A stretch of DNA of 28,741 nt from EX4484-2 sp964592095 (GTDB lineage Archaea; Altiarchaeota; Altiarchaeia; IMC4; QMZM01): NCBI GenBank assembly GCA_964592095.1, contig CAZQER010000011.1, positions 1-28,741 on the forward strand. The letters run 5' to 3'. The translations under genes and the position numbers were made by a program. How positions within the stretch are numbered: position 1 is the stretch's first letter; every line of letters starts with the position of its first letter. Of the stretch, positions 23,183 through 28,741 are shown piece by piece. The notes beneath the pieces were generated by a model, which searched no databases, had not been told where the DNA came from, and saw nothing but the letters and a program-made list of their open reading frames with translations.

Positions 23183-24232
23183 ATGGCGTTTGAGGTAGAT
23201 AGATTTGTTAAGGAATGGGTCTATAGAATCGAGCCATATATACCCGGTGAGATGAAGAAGGATTATATAAAACTGGCATCAAATGAAAACAATTATGGAC
23301 CATCGCCAAAAGTGGCAGAAACTATAAAAAAATATATAAAATCGATTAATGTTTATCCACATAAGGATATGGAGGTTAAAGAGGCAATAGCAGAATACTG
23401 TAATGTGAAAAAGGAAAATATAATTGTGGGCAGTGGCTCTGATGAGTTGATAGATATAATCCTGAAGGTATTCAAATCGCCCGTTATTTTTTTTAATCCC
23501 ACATTTATAGAATATAAAATATGTTCGCAGATACTTGGTGAAAAATATTTCTATGTAAATCTAAATGATGACTTCTCCTTTCCAAAGGAATCCTTCATCA
23601 ATAATGCCAGCAATGCGAATATAATATTTCTGTGTTCGCCAAATAATCCAACAGGCTCTATAATATCGTTGGATGATATAGAGGATATTCTAGAACTTGG
23701 AAAGATAACCATAGTTGATGAGGCGTACTTTGAGTTCTATGGTAGGACATCTTGCTCTCTACTAGATGATTATAAAAATCTCATCATTTTAAGGACATTC
23801 TCCAAGGCATTTGCACTGGGAGGTTTGAGGATAGGTTATGGTATAGCAGATTCAGAGATAATAGACCTTCTCATGAAGGTAAAACAACCATTTAATGTTA
23901 GTTCTATTGCACAAGTAGCAGCAATAGCTGCATTATCGGATATCAAATTTATGAAAAGGAATGTTAATAGTATAATAAAGGACAGAGATATCCTGTATAA
24001 AAAATTATCGGAAAAATTTAGAGCATTTAAATCCTATGCAAATTTTATATTAATAGACTCATCACCGATGAAATCTGAAGATTTTTTTAGCAGACTGTAT
24101 GAAAACCGAATAATAGTAAGAAGGATTGGAAAAATCTCTGGGTTTGATGGGGATTACATTCGGATTACAGTTGGTACATCCAATGAAAATAGAAAGTTAC
24201 TCAATGTTATAGATAATTTAGATAATCTATAG
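23183..24232 (+). CDS. hisC: Histidinol-phosphate aminotransferase (PLP fold I)
   Basis: It transfers an amino group between glutamate and imidazole-acetol phosphate in histidine synthesis. Signatures are LASNENNYGPSPK, GSGSDELIDII, CSPNNPTGSI, IVDEAYFEFYG with the PLP-contacting Asp179, the Schiff-base lysine Lys208 in RTFSKAFALGGLRIGYG, and the C-terminal arginine in DYIRITVGT. It has 349 residues. No other his genes are near. Enzymes of this subgroup often act on aromatic amino acids too, so it could also supply the last step after TyrA, but sequence alone does not show this. Its last codons and stop (AAT CTA TAG) are the first 9 bp of a 37-bp repeat also found after vapC. Confidence 0.9.
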   Translation: MAFEVDRFVKEWVYRIEPYIPGEMKKDYIKLASNENNYGPSPKVAETIKKYIKSINVYPHKDMEVKEAIAEYCNVKKENIIVGSGSDELIDIILKVFKSPVIFFNPTFIEYKICSQILGEKYFYVNLNDDFSFPKESFINNASNANIIFLCSPNNPTGSIISLDDIEDILELGKITIVDEAYFEFYGRTSCSLLDDYKNLIILRTFSKAFALGGLRIGYGIADSEIIDLLMKVKQPFNVSSIAQVAAIAALSDIKFMKRNVNSIIKDRDILYKKLSEKFRAFKSYANFILIDSSPMKSEDFFSRLYENRIIVRRIGKISGFDGDYIRITVGTSNENRKLLNVIDNLDNL

Positions 24233-24260
24233 ACGATATATTTAAGAATATATTCTCAAT
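24224..24260 (+). repeat. 37-bp direct repeat, left copy; promoter of vapBC
   Basis: It begins AATCTATAG (the hisC stop), then ACG, then a 25-bp block starting atatatttaagaatatat that is identical to the right copy. Only 2 of 37 bases differ between copies. The AT-rich block contains TATA-like elements and ends 17 nt before the vapB ATG at 24277, so that transcript would be leaderless. Confidence 0.85.
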
Positions 24261-24276
24261 ATTCTGTGTGGTTGAA

Positions 24277-24480
24277 ATGCGAAAAACGAAAAACATAATT
24301 GAAAACAGAGTGAAAACCTTAGAAACAGAGATTTTGGTTATGCGAAGGATTTTGGGCGCAAAAATTGAAAAAAAAGATCCCAATGCATGGGATAAATTAA
24401 ACGCCCTGGGTAAAAAAATCAGTAAAAGTTGGAAAAGTAAAAAACCTAGTTGGAAATTAATCTCAGAATTTAGGAGATAA
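24277..24480 (+). CDS. vapB: VapB-type antitoxin
   Basis: A 67-residue, highly basic, helical protein (starts MRKTKNIIENRVKTLETEIL; C-terminal half KKISKSWKSKKPSWKL) directly precedes a PIN-domain gene, with 2 bp between. By position and composition it is the cognate antitoxin, which would bind and inhibit VapC and repress its own promoter. The first helix may dimerise or bind DNA, and the Trp/Lys-rich tail is the likely toxin-binding part, both inferred. The frame extends to a GTG at 24268, but the ATG at 24277 lies exactly 17 nt after the promoter repeat, the same distance as the tRNA-Pro 5' end after the other copy, so I take the ATG. Confidence 0.8.
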   Translation: MRKTKNIIENRVKTLETEILVMRRILGAKIEKKDPNAWDKLNALGKKISKSWKSKKPSWKLISEFRR

Positions 24481-24482
24481 CT

Positions 24483-24914
24483 ATGTATTGTATTGATGCA
24501 AGTGTTCTAATAAATTCTGAAATTGAAAGAGAGCAGTTTCATGAATATAGTAAAAGATTGATGGAGATCATCAGAGAGCAAAATGTCTTAGTTGTTGTTC
24601 CTGAAATTCTTGGACCAGAAATTGCATCTGCTATAGTGAGGGGAACCAACAACATTGATTTGGCTATAAATTTTGTTGATGAACTTCAAGAATTGCCAAA
24701 TTTCGTTTTTATTCCAATTGATAGAGAATTATCTAATTTAGCCTCTAAATTTGCCGCTGAATATAGACTGAGAGGTTGTGATGCAATTTATGTATCTACA
24801 GCATTTATTTTTAATGTAAAATTAATCAGTTTAGATAAACAACAAATAGAAAGGGCATCAAAATGTATAGATGTTCTAACACCAGGGCAGGAACTCAAAA
24901 ATTTGAATCTATAG
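24483..24914 (+). CDS. vapC: PIN-domain ribonuclease toxin (VapC)
   Basis: VapC toxins are Mg2+-dependent endoribonucleases; characterised ones cut tRNAs or rRNA at single sites. The 143-residue protein has the acidic quartet of the PIN fold: Asp5 in YCIDASVLI, Glu46 in LGPEIASA, Asp100 in RGCDAIYVS and Asp118 in LISLDKQQ. An AGGAG site inside the vapB 3' end precedes the ATG. The final codons and stop (AAT CTA TAG) are identical to the end of hisC because the right copy of the 37-bp repeat begins here, so the C-terminal Asn-Leu may derive from the insertion event. Confidence 0.92.
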   Translation: MYCIDASVLINSEIEREQFHEYSKRLMEIIREQNVLVVVPEILGPEIASAIVRGTNNIDLAINFVDELQELPNFVFIPIDRELSNLASKFAAEYRLRGCDAIYVSTAFIFNVKLISLDKQQIERASKCIDVLTPGQELKNLNL

Positions 24915-24942
24915 CCAATATATTTAAGAATATATTCTCAAT
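24906..24942 (+). repeat. 37-bp direct repeat, right copy; promoter of tRNA-Pro
   Basis: It begins AATCTATAG (the vapC stop), then CCA, then the same 25-bp AT-rich block as at 24236-24260. It ends 17 nt before the tRNA-Pro 5' end at 24959. The distance between copies is 682 bp, the whole vapBC cassette. Confidence 0.85.
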
Positions 24943-24958
24943 TTTTATACGATATGTA

Positions 24959-25032
24959 GGGACCGTGGGGTAGCTTGGTTATCCTTCCGGCTTTGGGAGC
25001 CGGTGACCTGAGTTCAAATCTCGGCGGTCCCA
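24959..25032 (+). tRNA. tRNA-Pro (anticodon TGG)
   Basis: The sequence folds as a complete tRNA: acceptor GGGACCG/CGGTCCC, D-stem GGGT/ATCC, anticodon stem CCGGC/GCCGG with loop TTTGGGA (anticodon TGG), and T-stem CTGAG/CTCGG with loop TTCAAAT. The discriminator is A at 25032. CCA is not encoded and there is no intron. Its promoter is the right copy of the 37-bp repeat. Confidence 0.97.
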
Positions 25033-25151
25033 TCAATCCTTAATCTGTTGAGAATGTTTGACAAAAAGGAATTTGAATATAGAAACTGTAAAAGAGTCAA
25101 TAGATGCCTCAAAAACCATCATTAAATAAATTCCCCTGTTATAGTTTTTAT
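25033..25151. other. Intergenic gap without recognised features
   Basis: This 119-bp stretch separates tRNA-Pro from the convergent 3' end of the membrane-protein genes. It holds only a 23-codon plus-strand frame from an ATG at 25054, with no promoter or ribosome-binding site. I see no hairpin terminator. Confidence 0.4.
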
Positions 25152-25445
25152 CTACAATCTTCTCATATCGAACCTTTTGGCAAGTCCATTTACAAATATT
25201 GCAGTTGCTATGAGAAAAACTATTATCAAAGTAACATTTGTTAGATTTATCTTGATTTTAAGCAGATAGTTTACCCAAAAAACTGTTAAGGGTACTAAAG
25301 CAATGCTTAACCCAAAACTAAGTGCAAGTCTTTCTATAATATCCATCTCGTCTTTTTTGAATAATACATAGCTCCACACATAACCCGGTAGAAAAAGAAC
25401 AAATATACTACCTATTATTATTCTTAACATTTCCAAGATACTCAT
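25152..25445 (-). CDS. Short DUF1616-like membrane protein
   Basis: The 97-residue protein from the ATG at 25445 matches the N-terminal part of archaeal DUF1616 membrane proteins: LRIIIGSIFVLFLPGYVWSYVLF, then DIIERLALSFGLSIALVPLTVF, then a third helix (LIIVFLIATAIFV). Full DUF1616 proteins are about three times longer and carry an extracytoplasmic domain, which is missing here; the gene may be a minimal form or a truncation. A GTG at 25454 is also in frame, but GGAAGGTGA is well placed for the ATG. It overlaps the 3' end of the upstream gene by 38 bp. DUF1616 genes often lie in archaeal glycosylation loci, which fits the flippase and Gmd nearby. Confidence 0.65.
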   Translation of the reverse strand: MSILEMLRIIIGSIFVLFLPGYVWSYVLFKKDEMDIIERLALSFGLSIALVPLTVFWVNYLLKIKINLTNVTLIIVFLIATAIFVNGLAKRFDMRRL

Positions 25446-25827
25446 TTTCTTCACCTTCCATTATTATGATCGATAAGAGAAATATAAGCACGCCGGCAAT
25501 TATTGAGACTACATAGGCAATTTTTCCTATATCCTTAATTTTATACCAAACGATCACTGCCCCAAGTATAGAGAATGCTGAAACCATTATATAATCCTTC
25601 TTTGTTATCTCTATTTTTTCCTTTTTCTCCTTCCTTTCCTCTCTCTGCGTTAGAACCGTTATTATACCCATAACTATTACAATTATAAGAAAGTAATTGA
25701 GATTTATCCGTGATGAAACACTACCTTTCCACAAGGTTTCTATTAGAAGGAAAATTAAATAAAGTAGTAGCATGTTAGCAAATAGATTGTGTATTACTCC
25801 AACAGCTTTATTCACAATTTTCCTCAT
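25408..25827 (-). CDS. Four-helix membrane protein, unknown function
   Basis: I do not recognise the 139-residue product. It has four predicted membrane segments (near residues 13-32, 42-60, 80-98 and 104-122), a highly charged loop between the second and third (TQREERKEKKEKIEITKKDY) and an acidic C-terminus. The ATG at 25827 follows GGGGTGA at 4-nt spacing, one of the clear ribosome-binding sites here. It overlaps the gene before it by 20 bp and the DUF1616-like gene after it by 38 bp, so three membrane proteins are translationally linked and may form one complex. Confidence 0.65.
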   Translation of the reverse strand: MRKIVNKAVGVIHNLFANMLLLYLIFLLIETLWKGSVSSRINLNYFLIIVIVMGIITVLTQREERKEKKEKIEITKKDYIMVSAFSILGAVIVWYKIKDIGKIAYVVSIIAGVLIFLLSIIIMEGEENEYLGNVKNNNR

Positions 25828-26584
25828 TTTTCACCCCTGGGATTGAGAGTATCAGTATTGTGAGTATTAGTAGAATAGTTGGTATGTAGTTTGGAAATAG
25901 TATTTTATTCTTCTTTATAGATTCAAAAATATATTTATAAAAGAATTTATCTCCAACCATATCGTCAGGAACTATAGCGAAGTTACCCCCTAACTTATTT
26001 ACCTTGTCTAACTTGCTTGCTGGAATTATGATTACATCATAGTTCAGGAATCTTTTGTTGACTTCTGGGATTTTTAAAATCCTAATGTTCATATTTTCTA
26101 TATTTATTTCTGGTATCTTATATTCTACCACCGCAACATTAACACCTATGGGCATTATCAGTATAAGAATGATTAAAATAGCAGCTAGAATATTATATTT
26201 TCTTATCAATGCGAGCACGCATGCAATGATGCTGAGAAGTATAACTAGAGAGCTTATTATACTATGATATCCTAGCAACTCAAACATCCCGTCTTCATGG
26301 AGAGAGAAAAAATTGTTTATACCCTCAAACCTCAACATCACCCATCCTGTAGTTTCGAATCTCCATATTTCATCCCTCTTATTCTCTGGAACACTTGCAT
26401 TCACCTTTATCCAATTTTTCGTTTTCACAAGCTTTATTTCTCTGAAAAACCCATTGCCAGAATATAGCTTCAGTTTCTGTTCATTCCACGAATTTAAATA
26501 AGATATGTTAAATTCCTCTATATTTCCAACATAGAAATACATTTTTGTACCTTCAACTAAAAAAATCTTATTCCCACTTAGCAT
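25808..26584 (-). CDS. 3' part of a frameshifted membrane/surface protein gene
   Basis: This 258-residue frame has extracytoplasmic beta-rich sequence, two membrane helices (SLVILLSIIACVLALI and ILAAILIILILIMPIGV), a second outside segment and a last helix near the C-terminus (IPTILLILTILILSIPG). No ribosome-binding site precedes its first ATG at 26584. Its frame is open well upstream of that ATG, back to a stop near 26733, and reads VKGFKGVYVLKFDPLSN and then YKVECPFKKIML straight into the ORF. It therefore looks like the continuation of the signal-peptide gene at 26650-26973 in the -1 frame. I do not recognise the family. Confidence 0.6.
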   Translation of the reverse strand: MLSGNKIFLVEGTKMYFYVGNIEEFNISYLNSWNEQKLKLYSGNGFFREIKLVKTKNWIKVNASVPENKRDEIWRFETTGWVMLRFEGINNFFSLHEDGMFELLGYHSIISSLVILLSIIACVLALIRKYNILAAILIILILIMPIGVNVAVVEYKIPEINIENMNIRILKIPEVNKRFLNYDVIIIPASKLDKVNKLGGNFAIVPDDMVGDKFFYKYIFESIKKNKILFPNYIPTILLILTILILSIPGVKNEENCE

Positions 26585-26649
26585 TATCTTCTTAAAAGGG
26601 CATTCTACTTTATATTTAAAGTCATCTCCATTACTTAAGGGGTCAAACT

Positions 26650-26973
26650 TTAGTACATAAACTCCTTTAAAACCTTTAACCTTGATTTTTTTACCTGAAG
26701 CTTGCCTCTTTTTCCCTTTATCGCTATACCATCATCTTCAATAGAGTCTCTAATTATTTCGCCATTTGGATAAACTAAGGTTATGTTCAAAAAATCAGCT
26801 CCCTCATACATATTAAAATCCTTTTTTGTTATTTTTATTTCAAAATCCCCACCATAAAGATTTTTAAGATATATAATATGGCTACCCCTTAGAAAGGGTG
26901 TATCGTAGGCTTTAACAGAGGAAAGCAGTGTTACAATTACTATAACCATTATCAGTATTTTATCAAGTTTCAT
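26650..26973 (-). CDS. 5' part of the same gene: secreted N-terminal domain
   Basis: The 107-residue frame starts with a signal peptide (MKLDKILIMVIVIVTLLSSV, probable cleavage after KAY) and continues with a beta-rich domain (SHIIYLKNLYGGDFEIKI, NITLVYPNGEIIRDS). It stops at 26650 in an out-of-phase stretch after a run of seven A (minus strand GTA AAA AAA TC, about 26684-26694). Moving to the -1 frame there joins it to the 258-residue ORF, giving one protein of about 388 residues with a signal peptide and C-terminal membrane helices. The cause could be a real mutation, a missing A in the assembly, or programmed slippage. Confidence 0.6.
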   Translation of the reverse strand: MKLDKILIMVIVIVTLLSSVKAYDTPFLRGSHIIYLKNLYGGDFEIKITKKDFNMYEGADFLNITLVYPNGEIIRDSIEDDGIAIKGKRGKLQVKKSRLKVLKEFMY

Positions 26974-27151
26974 ATCTCTTTATTATTAATCTTTTTAGAT
27001 CATTTATATCAATCCTTCATATGGGAATATGTGGAATTTCTTTCTCCTTTACCTTCCTTACACCGAGAATCGGGATATATTAAATACCGTTAAAACATAG
27101 GATTCCTTTGACAGGACAACCACTATAAAAATAACACATAATTACAATCAA
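26974..27151. other. Intergenic region between flippase 3' end and surface-protein operon
   Basis: The 178-bp gap contains the presumed minus-strand promoter of the operon starting at 26973 (AT-rich sequence near 26990-27010) and the end of the flippase transcript. I see no RNA gene, palindrome of note or convincing small ORF. Confidence 0.35.
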
Positions 27152-28603
27152 TTAAAAACCCGGAAGTAATTCTTGGTATCTTTCTGGTATCATTTTTTTA
27201 ATCGTTTTAATATCCTCTTTATTGATCTCCTTCAGCAGGATTAGAATTAGGAGATAAATTCCAGTTAATACCATGTATCCTATAGGTAAAAGAAAGTCTG
27301 AGATCGAGATATTCAAGACGATAAGGTATATGATTATTGAAGCAAGGCTTATCTTAATAAAAGAGATAAACTCCATCAATACACCGAACCTCTTAAGTAC
27401 ATAACCTCCCGCAATAACCAAACCAATAAAAATCGATATCGTTGTTGCCATCGCCGCTCCCTCTAATCGATACATGGGAATCAAGATTATGTTCAGAATC
27501 AAATCTATTGGAACGAGCAATAATACTATCCCCATAGATATCTGTGGTTTACCGCTTGCGGTTATAATCGTTGCTATAATCATGAATATTGTCAAAAACC
27601 CCTGCCCAAATATCAAGATACTTAGAGCAGAGGCTCCTGGTATATATACACTTGAATATAACAGGCTGATCAATTCCTTGGAAGTAGCACTTATCAAAAG
27701 GATCACGGGAATTAGAATGATCAACAGATACCTCAGAGAGTTTCTTATATATACTTGTGTCTGTTTTCTATCTCCTCTCGATGTTGACCTAGATATTGAG
27801 GGTAACAGAGTAGAACCCAGAACCCCTAATATAAAGTACGGCAGTTTAGCCAGTACCGATGCGGCATTATAAAAACCAACCTCCGCATCATCCATCAACA
27901 TGGATTTAACCGAAAAGATATCAATGCTCGTAAGTAGTGTAGCTGCTACAGAGAATATAATAACTGGAATCGCAAATCTTATAATCCTCTCTGTCTTGAA
28001 GTTACCTCCTCGATTTTTAATATTCATGTAATGCCTCCCCACTACTAATCCAATAAGAGGAGCTATCAGATAACCAAATATTGCCCCATTAATTCTCAAG
28101 CCAAACAAAACGAGGGTGAAAACCCCGAAAACCTTCGCCATGGAATAAATGATAGAGGTCTTTGCTTGCCCTCCAAAGTACCTCAATCCGTTTAGACAAC
28201 CAAGATAGATTGAATAGAAGGCATAACCTGGGATTATAAATGCAGACAGCCTGATATATGGAACCAAACATGGATCGTTTAATAAATCCGCTATCTGATC
28301 TGCCAGCAAAAAATATAATGCAAATATTATCAAAATAAAAATTCCATGTATCTTCAATGCCTTATTCTTAATCGCCAGAGCAAGTTTCTCGTTTTCGGCA
28401 ATAAACTTGGAAACAGCCTGTGGCATTCCAGAGGTCAGTATGATATTAATCGTCGTTATCAGGGCAATAATCACACCAAATATACCATACTCCCTGGGAC
28501 CCAAATACCTCCCCAACCCAATGTGAATCAGATAACCACTGATCAAGAAAACAACCTGTGCAACCATCAGATATAATGTTCCCCTACCCAATGAAGTTTT
28601 CAT
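27152..28603 (-). CDS. Oligosaccharide flippase (MATE/MVF-like polysaccharide exporter)
   Basis: The 483-residue protein has about 14 hydrophobic segments and the N-terminal pattern of the Wzx/RfbX polysaccharide transporter family: SLGRGTLYLMVAQVVFLISGYLIHIGLGRYLGPREYGIFGV in parts, TSGMPQAVSKFIAEN, and centrally GFYNAASVLAKLPYFILGVL and TLLPSISRSTSRGD. Such proteins move lipid-linked sugars across the cytoplasmic membrane. Gene context fits: it is divergent from a GDP-mannose 4,6-dehydratase gene 47 bp away and close to a DUF1616-like gene. Pro, Gly and Arg codons look slightly more GC-rich than the housekeeping genes, as is common in surface-glycan loci, but I have not measured this. Confidence 0.9.
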   Translation of the reverse strand: MKTSLGRGTLYLMVAQVVFLISGYLIHIGLGRYLGPREYGIFGVIIALITTINIILTSGMPQAVSKFIAENEKLALAIKNKALKIHGIFILIIFALYFLLADQIADLLNDPCLVPYIRLSAFIIPGYAFYSIYLGCLNGLRYFGGQAKTSIIYSMAKVFGVFTLVLFGLRINGAIFGYLIAPLIGLVVGRHYMNIKNRGGNFKTERIIRFAIPVIIFSVAATLLTSIDIFSVKSMLMDDAEVGFYNAASVLAKLPYFILGVLGSTLLPSISRSTSRGDRKQTQVYIRNSLRYLLIILIPVILLISATSKELISLLYSSVYIPGASALSILIFGQGFLTIFMIIATIITASGKPQISMGIVLLLVPIDLILNIILIPMYRLEGAAMATTISIFIGLVIAGGYVLKRFGVLMEFISFIKISLASIIIYLIVLNISISDFLLPIGYMVLTGIYLLILILLKEINKEDIKTIKKMIPERYQELLPGF

Positions 28604-28650
28604 ATAAAGTTATATACACCTATTCGTAAATATTCTTAAAGTATAAAGTA
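28604..28650. promoter_or_regulatory. Divergent promoter, flippase / gmd
   Basis: The 47-bp gap has a plus-strand TATA-like element (gttatatac, about 28608-28616) followed by a short leader before the gmd ATG. On the minus strand, ttaagaatattt near 28628-28640 is positioned for the flippase ATG at 28603. Confidence 0.4.
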
Positions 28651-28741
28651 ATGAATATGAAAAACGCACTGATAACAGGGATTACGGGGCAGGATGGTGC
28701 ATATCTGGCAAAGTTTCTTCTAGATAAAGGATATAAGGTCT
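28651..28741 (+). CDS. gmd: GDP-mannose 4,6-dehydratase, 5' end (runs off the window)
   Basis: Thirty codons are present. From the ATG at 28651 (or 28657) the product reads KNALITGITGQDGAYLAKFL, and the TGITGQDGAYL Rossmann loop is the specific Gmd signature of the extended SDR family. The enzyme converts GDP-mannose to GDP-4-keto-6-deoxymannose, the precursor of GDP-fucose, GDP-rhamnose and related sugars. It probably opens a nucleotide-sugar operon continuing beyond the window. Confidence 0.87.
   Translation, partial: MNMKNALITGITGQDGAYLAKFLLDKGYKV

Noticed and set aside
24959..25032. tRNA-Pro as an integrase attachment site for vapBC
   Set aside because: The repeated sequence is the tRNA promoter, not the tRNA 3' end, and no integrase is present, so classical tRNA-site integration does not fit.
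25054..25125. 23-codon plus-strand frame after tRNA-Pro
   Set aside because: No promoter or ribosome-binding site, no recognisable family, and a length expected by chance.

Overview
The window is AT-rich, gene-dense DNA from an archaeon. The evidence is direct: an archaeal GHMP-type shikimate kinase, Pelota in place of a bacterial rescue system, a type 2 methionine aminopeptidase, indolepyruvate:ferredoxin oxidoreductase, a VapBC pair, two tRNA genes without encoded CCA, and TATA-like boxes 24-27 bp upstream of start codons with little or no Shine-Dalgarno sequence (leaderless transcription). AGA/AGG dominate the arginine codons. A complete aromatic pathway arm argues against a strongly reduced symbiont. 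I see no methanogenesis genes and cannot name the lineage beyond Euryarchaeota-like or a related phylum.

Layout. 1-676: start of a minus-strand gene and a divergent RdgB/HAM1 house-cleaning pyrophosphatase. 682-5118 (minus): operon aroD-aroE-tyrA-aroC-aroK, running from 3-dehydroquinate to chorismate and on towards tyrosine but lacking EPSP synthase. 5170-7463: iorA-iorB, divergent from the aro operon across 51 bp. 7431-8492 (minus): MetE-like catalytic-core protein. 8590-9725: a 21-codon upstream ORF that runs into pelota through TAATG. 9762-14155: UPF0182 membrane protein, convergent with map2 and a membrane-bound transglutaminase-like protein; tRNA-Asn. 14277-16408: HIT / metallophosphoesterase / YjbQ / P-loop kinase operon, convergent with an RNase J-like metallo-beta-lactamase protein. 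18084-21503: Thr-rich surface protein, GTP-dependent PEP carboxykinase, and a degenerate paralogue of shikimate kinase. 21472-23137 (minus): TIGR01212 radical SAM protein and a GDT1/TMEM165-type transporter. 23183-25032: hisC, a vapBC cassette, tRNA-Pro. 25152-28741: membrane and secreted proteins, a polysaccharide flippase and the start of a GDP-mannose 4,6-dehydratase gene, i.e. the edge of a surface-glycan locus.

Most notable. (a) The vapBC cassette lies between two copies of a 37-bp sequence made of the hisC stop codon plus the tRNA-Pro promoter; promoter-to-tRNA and promoter-to-vapB-ATG spacing are identical (17 nt), so the toxin-antitoxin pair appears to be driven by a duplicated tRNA promoter and could excise cleanly. 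(b) A shikimate-kinase paralogue next to PEP carboxykinase has lost the ATP-binding motifs and looks like a pseudokinase. (c) The ribosome-rescue gene pelota is preceded by a short ORF that seems to control it by termination-reinitiation. (d) A surface-protein gene is split by a -1 frame change at an A7 run with the phase of a slippery heptamer. Genes are packed tightly, with several overlapping convergent 3' ends.
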